Made by a program: the position numbers and the translations under genes. The notes under the pieces were generated by a model. It was not told the origin of the DNA and searched no databases. It worked only from the letters and a program-made list of their open reading frames with translations. From Marinihelvus sp963695135 (GTDB taxonomy: Bacteria; Pseudomonadota; Gammaproteobacteria; Xanthomonadales; SZUA-36), in the NCBI GenBank assembly GCA_963695135.1, contig CAVOGA010000002.1, forward strand, positions 62,001 to 126,000: a DNA stretch of 64,000 nt, given 5' to 3'. Below are positions 19,747 through 28,663 of the stretch, piece by piece. The stretch's first letter is position 1; each line of letters starts with the position of its first letter.

Positions 19747-20090
19747 GTGATCTGAGGTGCTTTGAGGAGACGCGTTCATCGCGTGAGTACCCCGGGTCGC
19801 TGGCAGAAGTCGGGTGATACCGTTTGGTGGCGACGAAACCAAATACTGCCAGGCGGACCACGGAACGGCCGCCGGCGTCTGAATTCGGCGCCATGCATGG
19901 ATGCATGGCGCTGGAGAAATGTGAAGGGTCAGGGATGGCCCTTCTTCAGACGTCTCCGGGTGGCTATCCGCTGTGGCCACCCTTGGGAAAGCCAGTTGTT
20001 CTGCCCGAAAACTGGCCTCCCGGGCGGGAGAGATCGCTTTGGACGAAGGCCACCACCGCCAGGTGGTGGCTGACTTCCTGCCCCCGGTCG
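19747..20090. ncRNA. candidate structured RNA, multi-hairpin intergenic region
   Basis: The 456 bases between the response regulator and the minus-strand lipoprotein gene hold no credible gene but contain compatible, mostly perfect helices: 19770-19784; 19800-19806 with 19846-19852 enclosing 19823-19843; a three-way junction 19876-19883 with 19945-19952 enclosing 19888-19911 (10 pairs, loop TGGA) and 19923-19944; 19958-19982; 19991-20016; 20017-20030; and 20049-20070 (9 pairs, loop GCCA). An AT-rich segment ending in TACTATA (19734-19740) could be a plus-strand promoter. I recognise no known family (not RNase P, tmRNA or 6S). The strand is inferred, not proven; a degraded mobile element is the main alternative. 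Confidence 0.5.
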
Positions 20091-20103
20091 GAATGTGTGA
20101 ATT

Positions 20104-22455
20104 CTAAGGTTGAGGCATTCCCGCCTGTTCGTTGAGAACATAGCTGACCGTCCCCTCGCCGATCAACGCCTCCCCGGTCCAGGTCTCATTCGCCCACATC
20201 AGGTATGCCGGCAACAGGCTGATCCGGGTGGGTTCCGGCTGCAGATCGATTTCGATAATACCCCGCAACAGATCAGTGCCCGGCCCCGTCAGACCCTCTG
20301 CCAGGAGTTTACTGGTCAATCCTGCCTCGCAGCCTGCCAGGGAATCGGCGCCGGAATCGAGGAACCGGGTCACCGGGGACGGATTCGCTTCGAGGCGTTG
20401 AATCAGTCCCGACCAGTCGGCGCTCAGATAGGCGCCGTTGACGGTCAGGCTGGAAACCAGTCCCCCTTGCCAGGGCGGCAGGGAGAGACGGGTTCGATAA
20501 TCATTTGAACTGGCCTGCAGGCACGGCTCCAGCACCCCGAGGTCGGGCTCCGGAATAACCGCCAGCGTTGCTTCCGCCACCAGGTCAGCCTCCACGGTGA
20601 AGACCATGCGCAGGCGCTGGAGGTTTTCTTCAAGCCTGAAGTCGCTGAACTCAAAGGACACGGAACCCGTAAGCCGGGCCTCGCCCCGTACCGCGGCCAG
20701 CGGGCTCAGCGTCCGGTAGCGTTCGGCCAATTCCTCGACCTGGGCTGCACAGGAATTCAGTTCACGGCTTGCCCTGCGCTGGCAATTGGTCAATTCACGA
20801 TCACGCCGCAGCAGGCAGACATCGCGAAGGCCGGTCTCCCGCGCAATGCAGGCTTCACGACTGGCCTCAAGGCGGGTGTTCTCACTGTCCCGGGCAGCCA
20901 GGCAAATGGGGTCTTCGGCTTCACTGATACACCGGTTATTCAGGGGGTTGCGTATCAGGCAGGACCGGCAATCCCTCGTATCGCGGCGTATCGGGCACTT
21001 ATCGTAGTCCAGTGAGCAAACCCGTTCGCTGTCACAGGCTTCGCGTTCACAGGAGAGGGATTCGGTCCTCACGGCGCCGATGCGCGCTTCGACGTTGAGC
21101 GGGTTTGACTGCTCGATCCGGGGACTGGAGCTCAGCCGCAGGTCATACATCGCTGCCGAAAGGGCGTCAGTAAAAAAGCGCCGGTCCACGTCCACCCGGC
21201 CAATGCCGGAAAACGTCGTGCGCTCCCCGAGCCCGGCGGTGCGGGCAGCGAATGCGTCGGCGTAGGCGGCAAAGTCATTGGCGCCGGGATTGGGGGAATC
21301 CGCGGAATTCTCCCCGGCGGCGGCCCTGGTGGGCGGTTCAATTTGAATTGAGCGGCTGGCCATAATGCAGCCGGTTCCCTTTTCGATCACCAGCACTTGC
21401 CAGCGATGCACATCGGCAGGCTCATCCGGGGCCGATGACCAGGTGCGCCAACGGGCGCTTTGCTCCACGGGAAGTTCCGAGATCATGGCGGGTTCGCCGT
21501 CGGCAAACCAGTAATGAATCACCGTGGTCGGCGCGCGGCTGTCGAGGATGTCCGTGAAGAAGACTTGCGCATCGCCGTCTCCCGCACGACCGCTGGTCGG
21601 CGCAACCGGCTCGCGGTTCGTGACGTCGCGGGCAAAGGTGGCGCGACCCACGGCAACGGAAGCCCGGCAGTCAGGGAGCGCGGGCACAAAGTGCAGGTCC
21701 ATGGCCAGCTGCGTGGTGGCAGGTTCGATGAGTACCGCCGCGCCAACGGTGACGGGGACCCCTTCCAGAGCGCTGCTTTCCGCCTGCACCAGCTCCAGGG
21801 GCGCCCGCAAGCGAATGCCGGTTTCCAGAATGCCGAGGGGCAGGGGGCGGAACGCGAAACGGTTTTCGCTATCACTCAACAGGGCGTCCTGCAGTCCCCG
21901 TTCCAGGGTGGCGAGCAGCGTCGCACTGTCCAGCGAGTTTTCTCCGGACCCGTCTGCCACACCGGAAGCGGACCAACGCCCCGTGCTGCTCTCCAGCCGG
22001 TGCAGACTGACCAGCCAGCTGAGCTGGTCCGGTTGAACCTCGGGTTGGAGATCGCCGGCCAGGATGACGTCAAGCGTCTCTCCTGTCGGCAGCATGTAGC
22101 GTCCCTTGATATCGAGCGCCACGTAGCCGGGTAAAAAATTGATGTTTACGTCGTCCCCTGACCAGCCGGGTATTGCCGCCAGCGCTTCACGGACCTGGCG
22201 CTGCAGAACCGGGGCCAGGCGCCGGTTGTCCAGTTGCACGCGCACATCGACGGCTGCAAGCGCGGCCAGCTGTTCGCTCGCCTCGCCAACACGCTTCTGC
22301 TGTTGGGCCTCGTGGACAGCCGGGGACGCCTGGAACGGTCTCTGCGTTGCGCAGCCTGCCAGCAGCGTGATTCCCAACAGTGCGGGGGCCAGGAGAGCAA
22401 CTACCTGGCGCCGGGCGGGGTTCAGTGGCTGTTCTTCCGAAGGGCCCCTTTGCAT
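20104..22455 (-). CDS. large cysteine-rich lipoprotein with DUF2914 domain
   Basis: A 783-residue protein of unknown function. It has a lipoprotein signal with lipobox LLAGC (Cys about 35). Around residues 298-385 is a DUF2914-like segment (FFTDILDSRAPTTVIHYWF, then WRTWSS and HRWQVLVIEKGTGCI). About residues 468-570 form an Arg/Glu-rich, probably helical stretch with 12 cysteines, in pairs such as CEREAC and CRSC. The C-terminal third is beta-rich. A periplasmic or outer-membrane location, with disulfides or a bound metal, is my inference. It starts four bases after the kbl stop, so it appears to be the third gene of a tdh-kbl operon, an association I do not recognise. Confidence 0.8.
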   Translation of the reverse strand: MQRGPSEEQPLNPARRQVVALLAPALLGITLLAGCATQRPFQASPAVHEAQQQKRVGEASEQLAALAAVDVRVQLDNRRLAPVLQRQVREALAAIPGWSGDDVNINFLPGYVALDIKGRYMLPTGETLDVILAGDLQPEVQPDQLSWLVSLHRLESSTGRWSASGVADGSGENSLDSATLLATLERGLQDALLSDSENRFAFRPLPLGILETGIRLRAPLELVQAESSALEGVPVTVGAAVLIEPATTQLAMDLHFVPALPDCRASVAVGRATFARDVTNREPVAPTSGRAGDGDAQVFFTDILDSRAPTTVIHYWFADGEPAMISELPVEQSARWRTWSSAPDEPADVHRWQVLVIEKGTGCIMASRSIQIEPPTRAAAGENSADSPNPGANDFAAYADAFAARTAGLGERTTFSGIGRVDVDRRFFTDALSAAMYDLRLSSSPRIEQSNPLNVEARIGAVRTESLSCEREACDSERVCSLDYDKCPIRRDTRDCRSCLIRNPLNNRCISEAEDPICLAARDSENTRLEASREACIARETGLRDVCLLRRDRELTNCQRRASRELNSCAAQVEELAERYRTLSPLAAVRGEARLTGSVSFEFSDFRLEENLQRLRMVFTVEADLVAEATLAVIPEPDLGVLEPCLQASSNDYRTRLSLPPWQGGLVSSLTVNGAYLSADWSGLIQRLEANPSPVTRFLDSGADSLAGCEAGLTSKLLAEGLTGPGTDLLRGIIEIDLQPEPTRISLLPAYLMWANETWTGEALIGEGTVSYVLNEQAGMPQP

Positions 22456-22459
22456 CGGC

Positions 22460-23668
22460 CTAGTTCAGGACACCCAGTTCGCGGCCCACGCGGGTAAAGG
22501 CATCAATGGCCTGGTCCAGGTGAGCGCGGTCATGGGCGGCGGACAGCTGCACGCGGATGCGGGCCTCACCCTGGGGTACAACGGGATAGAAGAATCCGAC
22601 CACGTAGATGCCTTCTTCCAAGAGCCGCGCTGCGAAACGTTGCGCCAACGGTGCGTCGTAGAGCATTACCGGCACGATCGGATGTTCACCCGGCTTCAGG
22701 TCAAAGCCGGCGTCGCTCATGCCGGCGCGGAAATAGCGGGCGTTGCTTTCCAGCTTGTCCCGCATCGCCGTGGTAGTGGCGAGCATCTCGAACACGCGGG
22801 TGGCGGCGGCAACCAGCGGTGGCGGCAGCGTATTGGAGAACAGGTAGGGCCGCGAGCGCTGGCGCAGCAGGTCGATGATTTCCTGGCGGCCGGTGGTGTA
22901 GCCTCCGGAACCGCCGCCCAGGGCCTTGCCCAGGGTGGAGGTCGTGATGTCGATCTTGTCCATGACGCCGTGGTACTCACCGGAACCCCTGCCTGAAGCA
23001 CCAAGAAACCCGGTCGCGTGACAGTCATCGACCATCACCAGCGCATCGTACTGCTCCGCCAGGCGCGTGATCTCGTCGAGGCGCGCGATGTCGCCGTCCA
23101 TTGAGAACACCCCGTCCGTGGCGATCAGGCGCGTGCGGCAGTCCTGCGTCTCCTGCAAGGCTTTTTCCAGCGCCACCATGTCACTGTGCGGGAAGCGGTG
23201 CCGCTGCGCCTTGCACAGGCGGATGCCGTCGATGATGGAGGCATGGTTCAGGGCATCGGAGATGACCGCGTCCTGCGGACCCAGAATCGTCTCGAACAGT
23301 CCGCCGTTCGCATCAAAACAGGCCGCGTAGAGGATGGCATCGTCCGTGCCGTGAAAATCCGCAATGGTGCGCTCCAGCTGTTTGTGCAGGTCCTGGGTTC
23401 CGCAGATAAAACGCACCGAGGCCAGGCCGAAGCCGTGGTCGTCCAGGGCCTTGTGGGCGGCGGCGATCACCTCCGGGTGGTCGGCGAGACCCAGGTAATT
23501 GTTGGCGCAGAAGTTGAGCACCGTCTGCTCGTGATCGTTGCCGGCCTCGACATCAATGGCCACGCGCTGCGGTGAAGTGATAACACGCTCGGTCTTGTAC
23601 AAGCCGGCTTCGCGGATCTCCTCCAGCGTTGTCCTGAAGTGTTGCATGGCGTCTCTTGAGGTGTTCAT
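22460..23668 (-). CDS. kbl: 2-amino-3-ketobutyrate CoA ligase (glycine C-acetyltransferase)
   Basis: PLP enzyme that cleaves 2-amino-3-ketobutyrate with CoA to glycine and acetyl-CoA, the second step of threonine catabolism. The 402-residue protein has NYLGLADHPEV, SMDGDIARL, the DDCHATG motif and the PLP-lysine in TSTLGKALGGGSGG. The ATG at 23668 overlaps the tdh stop by four bases (ATGA). It operates with Tdh, as in E. coli. Confidence 0.96.
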   Translation of the reverse strand: MNTSRDAMQHFRTTLEEIREAGLYKTERVITSPQRVAIDVEAGNDHEQTVLNFCANNYLGLADHPEVIAAAHKALDDHGFGLASVRFICGTQDLHKQLERTIADFHGTDDAILYAACFDANGGLFETILGPQDAVISDALNHASIIDGIRLCKAQRHRFPHSDMVALEKALQETQDCRTRLIATDGVFSMDGDIARLDEITRLAEQYDALVMVDDCHATGFLGASGRGSGEYHGVMDKIDITTSTLGKALGGGSGGYTTGRQEIIDLLRQRSRPYLFSNTLPPPLVAAATRVFEMLATTTAMRDKLESNARYFRAGMSDAGFDLKPGEHPIVPVMLYDAPLAQRFAARLLEEGIYVVGFFYPVVPQGEARIRVQLSAAHDRAHLDQAIDAFTRVGRELGVLN

Positions 23669-24711
23669 TGAATTGCTCCGGTCCAGTCGCAGACGACCTT
23701 GCCGCACTGGCCGGTGGCCATCAGCTCGAAGCCGCGCTCGTAGTCTTCGATGGGAATGTGGTGGGTCAGGGCCTTGTGCAGCGGAAAGCCGGTCAGCACC
23801 ATCTGGGTCATCTTGTACCAGGTCTCATACATGCGGCGCCCGTAGATGCCCTGCAGTTGCAAGCCCTTGAAAATGACCTGGTCCCAGTCGACGGTCGTGT
23901 CCCGGGGCAGCAGTCCCAGCAGGGCAACCTTGCCGCCGTGGTACATGTTTTCCAGCAGGTTATTGAAAGCCACCGGATTCCCCGACATTTCCAGCCCGAT
24001 GTCGAAGCCGCTGAGTCCCAGGGCCTTGACCCGGTCGCCGATCGACTCACGGGTGACATTCACCACCTGGTCAGCGCCCATCTCGCGGGCCAGCTCAAGG
24101 CGGTAGTCATTCACATCGGTAATCATGACGTGCCGGGCGCCCACGTGACGGCAGATGCCGGCGGCGATGATGCCGATGGGGCCGGCGCCGGTAATCAGAA
24201 CATCCTCCCCCACCAGGTCAAAATTCAGGGCGCAGTGGGCCGCGTTGCCGAAGGGGTCAAAAAATGCCGCCAGCTCCGGCGCGATGGCATCCGGTATCGG
24301 CCACAGGTTGCTGGCGGGCACGACCACGTACTCTGCAAATGCCCCGTCACGCTGCACGCCAATACCCACCGTGTTGGGGCACAGGTGCTGGCGTCCGGCC
24401 CGGCAGTTGCGGCAATGCCCGCAGACGATGTGTCCCTCGGCGGACACCCGGTCGCCTTCCGCGTAGCCGGTGACGCCCTCGCCCAGGGCGGCAATACGGC
24501 CAACAAACTCATGACCAATGATCAGGCCCGGCTTGATGGTTCGCTGCGACCACTCGTCCCATTTCCAGATGTGCAGGTCCGTGCCGCAGATCGCGGTTTT
24601 TTCCAGCTTGACCAGCACCTCGTTGGTTCCCGGTTGGGGTATCGGAACTTCCTCCAGCCAGATGCCCGCGGTCGCTTGGCGTTTAACCAGGGCGCGCATG
24701 GTTTGGGACAT
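23665..24711 (-). CDS. tdh: L-threonine 3-dehydrogenase
   Basis: Zinc medium-chain dehydrogenase that oxidises threonine to 2-amino-3-ketobutyrate with NAD. The 348-residue protein has the catalytic-zinc ligands in CGTDLHI and GHEFVG, the structural-zinc cysteines in CGHCRNCRAGRQHLC, and a Rossmann segment GAGPIGIIAAGI. It is the first gene of tdh-kbl; a divergent gap of about 180 bases separates it from miaB. Confidence 0.96.
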   Translation of the reverse strand: MSQTMRALVKRQATAGIWLEEVPIPQPGTNEVLVKLEKTAICGTDLHIWKWDEWSQRTIKPGLIIGHEFVGRIAALGEGVTGYAEGDRVSAEGHIVCGHCRNCRAGRQHLCPNTVGIGVQRDGAFAEYVVVPASNLWPIPDAIAPELAAFFDPFGNAAHCALNFDLVGEDVLITGAGPIGIIAAGICRHVGARHVMITDVNDYRLELAREMGADQVVNVTRESIGDRVKALGLSGFDIGLEMSGNPVAFNNLLENMYHGGKVALLGLLPRDTTVDWDQVIFKGLQLQGIYGRRMYETWYKMTQMVLTGFPLHKALTHHIPIEDYERGFELMATGQCGKVVCDWTGAIQ

Positions 24712-24890
24712 GACCAGATCTCCAGGTAGGCAAGGGCGAAAAGTATACCTGTTGTCATGTGGACTGCGCTGAAAGCGTGATCAAATTGCCGGGCGCCGGC
24801 AGCGTTCCGGTGGCGTGCAACCGCGTCTGCGTGTATGCTGTGCGCCCCCTGAATCAGGGGCTTAGCGAACGCGATGACGGGATTCAAGCA

Positions 24891-26243
24891 ATGAGCGGCA
24901 AGCTGTTTATCAAGACCCACGGATGTCAGATGAACGAGTACGATTCGGACAAAATGGCCGATGTACTCGCGGCGTCCCATGGGCTTGAGCTAACCGATAA
25001 CGAGGCGGAGGCGGACGTCATCCTGCTTAACACCTGCTCGATCCGTGAAAAGGCGCAGGAAAAAGTGTTTTCGCAACTGGGCCGCTGGAAAGCCCTGAAG
25101 AAAGACAAGCCCGGCCTGGTCATCGGGGTTGGCGGCTGCGTGGCCAGCCAGGAAGGCGATGCGCTGGTCAAGCGCGCGCCCCAGGTGGATATCGTTTTCG
25201 GGCCGCAGACCCTGCACCGGCTGCCGGAACTGCTGGATCGTTCCCGCGCCTCCGGCCAGGCCAGCATTGATATTTCCTTTCCGGAAATCGAAAAATTCGA
25301 CAGCCTGCCGGCGCCGGGCGCGCAGGGCGCAACCGCGTTCGTGTCGATCATGGAAGGCTGCAGCAAGTACTGCACCTTCTGCGTGGTGCCCTATACGCGG
25401 GGCGAGGAAGTCAGCCGCCCGCTGGATGACGTGATCGTGGAGTGCGCCCGCCTGGCGGAGCAGGGCGTGCGTGAGATCAACCTGTTGGGCCAGAACGTGA
25501 ACGCTTATCGCGGCCCCATGCACGACGGGGGTATCGCGGACCTGGGACTGCTGATCCATTACGTGGCGGCCATTGACGGTATCGACCGCATTCGCTTCAC
25601 GACCTCCCACCCGGTGGAGTTCAGCGACAGCCTGATCGAGGCGTTCCGCGATGTGCCGGAGCTTGCCGACTACCTTCACCTGCCCGTGCAGTCCGGTTCT
25701 GACCGCGTGTTGTCCATGATGAAACGCGGTCACACGGTGCTGGAGTACAAGCAGAAGATCCGCCGCCTGCGCGAAGTGCGCCCGAACATCAGCCTCTCGT
25801 CGGATTTTATCGTCGGCTTTCCCGGCGAGACGGAACGTGATTTTGAAGACACAATGAAACTGATCGCCGACATCGGATTTGATGCCAGCTTCAGTTTTAT
25901 TTACTCCGCCCGTCCCGGCACGCCCGCCTCCAGCATGGCCGACGACACCCCGCTGGAGACCAAGAAGGCGCGCCTGATGCGCCTGCAGACCCTGGTCAAC
26001 GGGCAGGCAGCGGCGATCAGCCAGGCCATGGTCGGCACCACCCAGCGCATCCTGGTGGAGGGGCCCAGCAAGAAGAGCGGTCAGCAGCTCGCCGGACGCA
26101 CGGAAAACAACCGCGTGGTCAATTTCGATGGTCACCCGCGCCTGGCAGGGCACTTTGTCGACGTGGTGATCACCGAGGCCCTGAGCAACTCCCTGCGGGG
26201 CCGTCTGGTAGAGGTAGAGAACGACGCCAGGGCGGCAGTCTGA
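24891..26243 (+). CDS. miaB: tRNA-2-methylthio-N6-isopentenyladenosine synthase MiaB
   Basis: Radical-SAM methylthiotransferase that modifies A37 of tRNAs reading UNN codons. The 450-residue protein has the UPF0004 domain (KTHGCQMNEYDSD, NTCSIREKA, GGCVASQ with the auxiliary cluster cysteines), the radical-SAM CxxxCxxC as CSKYCTFC near residue 157, and a C-terminal TRAM domain. The ATG at 24891 matches family N termini (MSGKLFIKTHGC). It begins miaB-phoH-ybeY-corC. Confidence 0.97.
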   Translation: MSGKLFIKTHGCQMNEYDSDKMADVLAASHGLELTDNEAEADVILLNTCSIREKAQEKVFSQLGRWKALKKDKPGLVIGVGGCVASQEGDALVKRAPQVDIVFGPQTLHRLPELLDRSRASGQASIDISFPEIEKFDSLPAPGAQGATAFVSIMEGCSKYCTFCVVPYTRGEEVSRPLDDVIVECARLAEQGVREINLLGQNVNAYRGPMHDGGIADLGLLIHYVAAIDGIDRIRFTTSHPVEFSDSLIEAFRDVPELADYLHLPVQSGSDRVLSMMKRGHTVLEYKQKIRRLREVRPNISLSSDFIVGFPGETERDFEDTMKLIADIGFDASFSFIYSARPGTPASSMADDTPLETKKARLMRLQTLVNGQAAAISQAMVGTTQRILVEGPSKKSGQQLAGRTENNRVVNFDGHPRLAGHFVDVVITEALSNSLRGRLVEVENDARAAV

Positions 26244-26247
26244 ACCG

Positions 26248-27228
26248 ATGACCGACAGCACAACCCTGGTCCTCGAACCGGCCGACACGGACCGTCTCGC
26301 CAATCTTTGCGGGCAGTTTGATCAGCACCTGAAGCAAATCGAGCAGCGCCTCGGCGTCGAGCTGTTCTGTCGCGGGAACATTTTCACCATCAAGGGTGAG
26401 CCGGCAACGGTGCAGGCCACGGCGCGCCTGCTGGGTGAGCTGTACGAGCTTTCCGCCACGGATATCCTGACCCCGGAGTTGATCAATCTGAACCTGCAGG
26501 AATCCCGCGTTGCCGAACTGGTCGACGAGCAGGACCAGCATGCCAGGCGCGCGGGCAGCGTAGTGATCGAGACCCGTCGCGGGCGCATCCGCGGCCGCGG
26601 CCCGAATCAGAAAGCCTACCTGGCCGCCATCCAGGAGCATGCCGTGAATTTCGGCATCGGGCCGGCGGGCACGGGCAAGACCTACCTGGCTGTCGCCTGT
26701 GCCGTTGGCGCACTCAAGGAGGACAAGGTGCAGCGCATCGTGCTGGTGCGGCCCGCCGTCGAGGCCGGCGAGCGCCTGGGCTTTTTGCCCGGCGACCTTG
26801 CCCAGAAGGTGGATCCGTACTTGCGCCCGCTTTACGACGCGCTCTACGAAATGCTCGGTTTCGAACACGTGGGCCGCTTGCTTGAGCGCAACGTCATCGA
26901 GGTTGCGCCCCTGGCCTTCATGCGCGGCCGCACCCTGAACGACGCGTTCGTGATCCTGGACGAGGCGCAGAACACCACGCCGGAACAGATGAAGATGTTC
27001 CTCACACGCATCGGCTTCGGCTCAACGGCGGTGATAACCGGTGACATGACCCAGGTCGACCTGCCAAGCCACCAGGAGTCAGGCATGAAGCACGCCCTCA
27101 AAGTGCTCGAAGGCGTGAAGGGCATCAGTATCGTGCGTTTCAGTTCCCGCGACGTGGTGCGTCACCCCATGGTGCAGCGTATCGTGGAGGCCTATGACCG
27201 GGCCGACCAGGAGCGGGATTCCCGATGA
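26248..27228 (+). CDS. ybeZ: PhoH-like ATPase (YbeZ)
   Basis: PhoH-family P-loop ATPase of 326 residues; in E. coli YbeZ interacts with YbeY in rRNA maturation. Walker A is GPAGTGKTYLAV near residue 137 and Walker B-like FVILDEAQNT; GDMTQVDLP follows. The N-terminal third is the KH-like region typical of the group. The gene overlaps ybeY by four bases, supporting joint function. Confidence 0.95.
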   Translation: MTDSTTLVLEPADTDRLANLCGQFDQHLKQIEQRLGVELFCRGNIFTIKGEPATVQATARLLGELYELSATDILTPELINLNLQESRVAELVDEQDQHARRAGSVVIETRRGRIRGRGPNQKAYLAAIQEHAVNFGIGPAGTGKTYLAVACAVGALKEDKVQRIVLVRPAVEAGERLGFLPGDLAQKVDPYLRPLYDALYEMLGFEHVGRLLERNVIEVAPLAFMRGRTLNDAFVILDEAQNTTPEQMKMFLTRIGFGSTAVITGDMTQVDLPSHQESGMKHALKVLEGVKGISIVRFSSRDVVRHPMVQRIVEAYDRADQERDSR

Positions 27229-27689
27229 ACTGCGAGTTGGAGGTGCTGCGGGACAGTGAGCTGACCGACGTGCCCCACGATGAAGACTTCCAGGCCTGGG
27301 TCGATGCGGCCCTGGCGGATCACGCGGTCGCCCTGGCCATTCGACTTGTGGATGCGGAGGAAAGCCGGGCGCTTAACCAGCGTTACCGCGACCAGGACAA
27401 GCCCACCAATGTGCTGTCTTTTCCCAGCGATTTGCCCGCCGGGGTGCGGCAAGCGCTGGAGTGCCCGCCACTGGGCGACCTGGTCATCTGCGCGCCGGTG
27501 GTGCGGGCGGAGGCGCTGGAGCAGGGCAAGCCCGAGGCGCATCACTGGGCGCACCTCACGGTGCATGGCGTGCTGCACCTGTGCGGCTTTGATCATGGAA
27601 ACGACGCGGATGCAGAACGCATGGAGCAGCGGGAAATCGACGTGCTCGGCAGGCTGGGCATTCCGGACCCCTACACGGTAAATAGCTGA
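27225..27689 (+). CDS. ybeY: endoribonuclease YbeY
   Basis: Metal-dependent RNase involved in 16S rRNA 3'-end maturation and ribosome quality control. The 154-residue protein ends in the catalytic zinc motif VHGVLHLCGFDH (three histidines). The typical NVLSFPSD motif lies upstream. It is translationally coupled to the PhoH-like gene. Confidence 0.96.
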   Translation: MNCELEVLRDSELTDVPHDEDFQAWVDAALADHAVALAIRLVDAEESRALNQRYRDQDKPTNVLSFPSDLPAGVRQALECPPLGDLVICAPVVRAEALEQGKPEAHHWAHLTVHGVLHLCGFDHGNDADAERMEQREIDVLGRLGIPDPYTVNS

Positions 27690-27790
27690 CGAATGCTGAA
27701 ATCCATGCGGTTATCTGGTACAAAATTGCAACGGGGATATGACGGCCCCATATACGGGGGGGCGCACAAGGCGTCGACTTCCAAACCACA

Positions 27791-28639
27791 ATGAGCGAAG
27801 ACCATTCGAGTAGCGGTTCCGGGCGCTGGGGCTTTCTGGAGCGACTCTCCAGGGCATTCCACTTTGAGCCCAGGGACCGCGATGATCTCAAAACACTGTT
27901 AAACGAGGCCCTCCAGCGGGGTGTGCTCGATAATGAAGCCCGGACCATGATGGAAGGCGCCCTCGAGGTGGCCCAGATTCACGTGTCCGATGTCATGGTG
28001 CCGCGTTCCCAGATGGTGGTGGTGCCGCTGGAAGGAAAGCTGGAGGACTACCTCGAGAATATCGTTGAGTCCGGACACTCGCGTTTTCCGGTGATCGGCG
28101 AAGACCGGGATGCGGTCGAAGGCGTGTTGCTGGCCAAGGATCTGCTGAGGTTTTTTGCCGGTGACGATGACGAGTTCAAGATGGCCGATGTCATGCGACC
28201 GGCGCTGCTGGTGCCGGAGAGCAAGCCGCTTAATCACCTGCTCCGGGACTTTCGCACCAGTCGCAGCCACATGGCGATCGTCGTGGATGAATACGGCGGT
28301 GTTTCCGGCCTGGTCACCCTTGAGGATGTGCTCGAGGAAATCGTCGGCGAAATCGATGATGAGCATGATGAGGAAGAAGAGTCGTCCGTGCGCGCCCTGG
28401 GCGACAACCACTACCTGATCAATGCCCTCACACCGATTGAGGACTTTAACCAGGTGTTCCACTGCGACCTCAGCGACGAGGAATTCGACACCATCGGCGG
28501 TCTGGTCCTGGCAGAGTTCGGCCGGGTGCCGGATGACGGCGAGTCCCTGGTGCTGGATGACCAGTTCGAGTTCAAGGTGTCGGACTCGGACAGCCGTCGT
28601 ATCATTTCCCTGGAGATGAACGTCCTGGACAATGCCTGA
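27791..28639 (+). CDS. corC: CorC/YbeX-type CBS-domain protein
   Basis: Cytoplasmic protein of 282 residues linked in enteric bacteria to magnesium/cobalt efflux and more recently to ribosome metabolism. Two CBS domains lie after VSDVMVPRSQMVVV and include SGHSRFPVIGEDRD and HMAIVVDEYGGVSGLVTLED. A very acidic EHDEEEES linker precedes the CorC_HlyC domain. It is the usual gene after ybeY; in E. coli lnt follows, but here a DUF4105 gene does. Confidence 0.94.
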   Translation: MSEDHSSSGSGRWGFLERLSRAFHFEPRDRDDLKTLLNEALQRGVLDNEARTMMEGALEVAQIHVSDVMVPRSQMVVVPLEGKLEDYLENIVESGHSRFPVIGEDRDAVEGVLLAKDLLRFFAGDDDEFKMADVMRPALLVPESKPLNHLLRDFRTSRSHMAIVVDEYGGVSGLVTLEDVLEEIVGEIDDEHDEEEESSVRALGDNHYLINALTPIEDFNQVFHCDLSDEEFDTIGGLVLAEFGRVPDDGESLVLDDQFEFKVSDSDSRRIISLEMNVLDNA

Positions 28640-28663
28640 GTGCACCGCGTGCGCTGCCTGACC

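Noticed and set aside
19762..20135. Overlapping reading frames of about 70-103 codons in the 19.7-20.1 kb gap
   Set aside because: They lie over perfect hairpins, are rich in Arg/Pro/Gly as expected from GC-rich structure, and have no domain or ribosome site.
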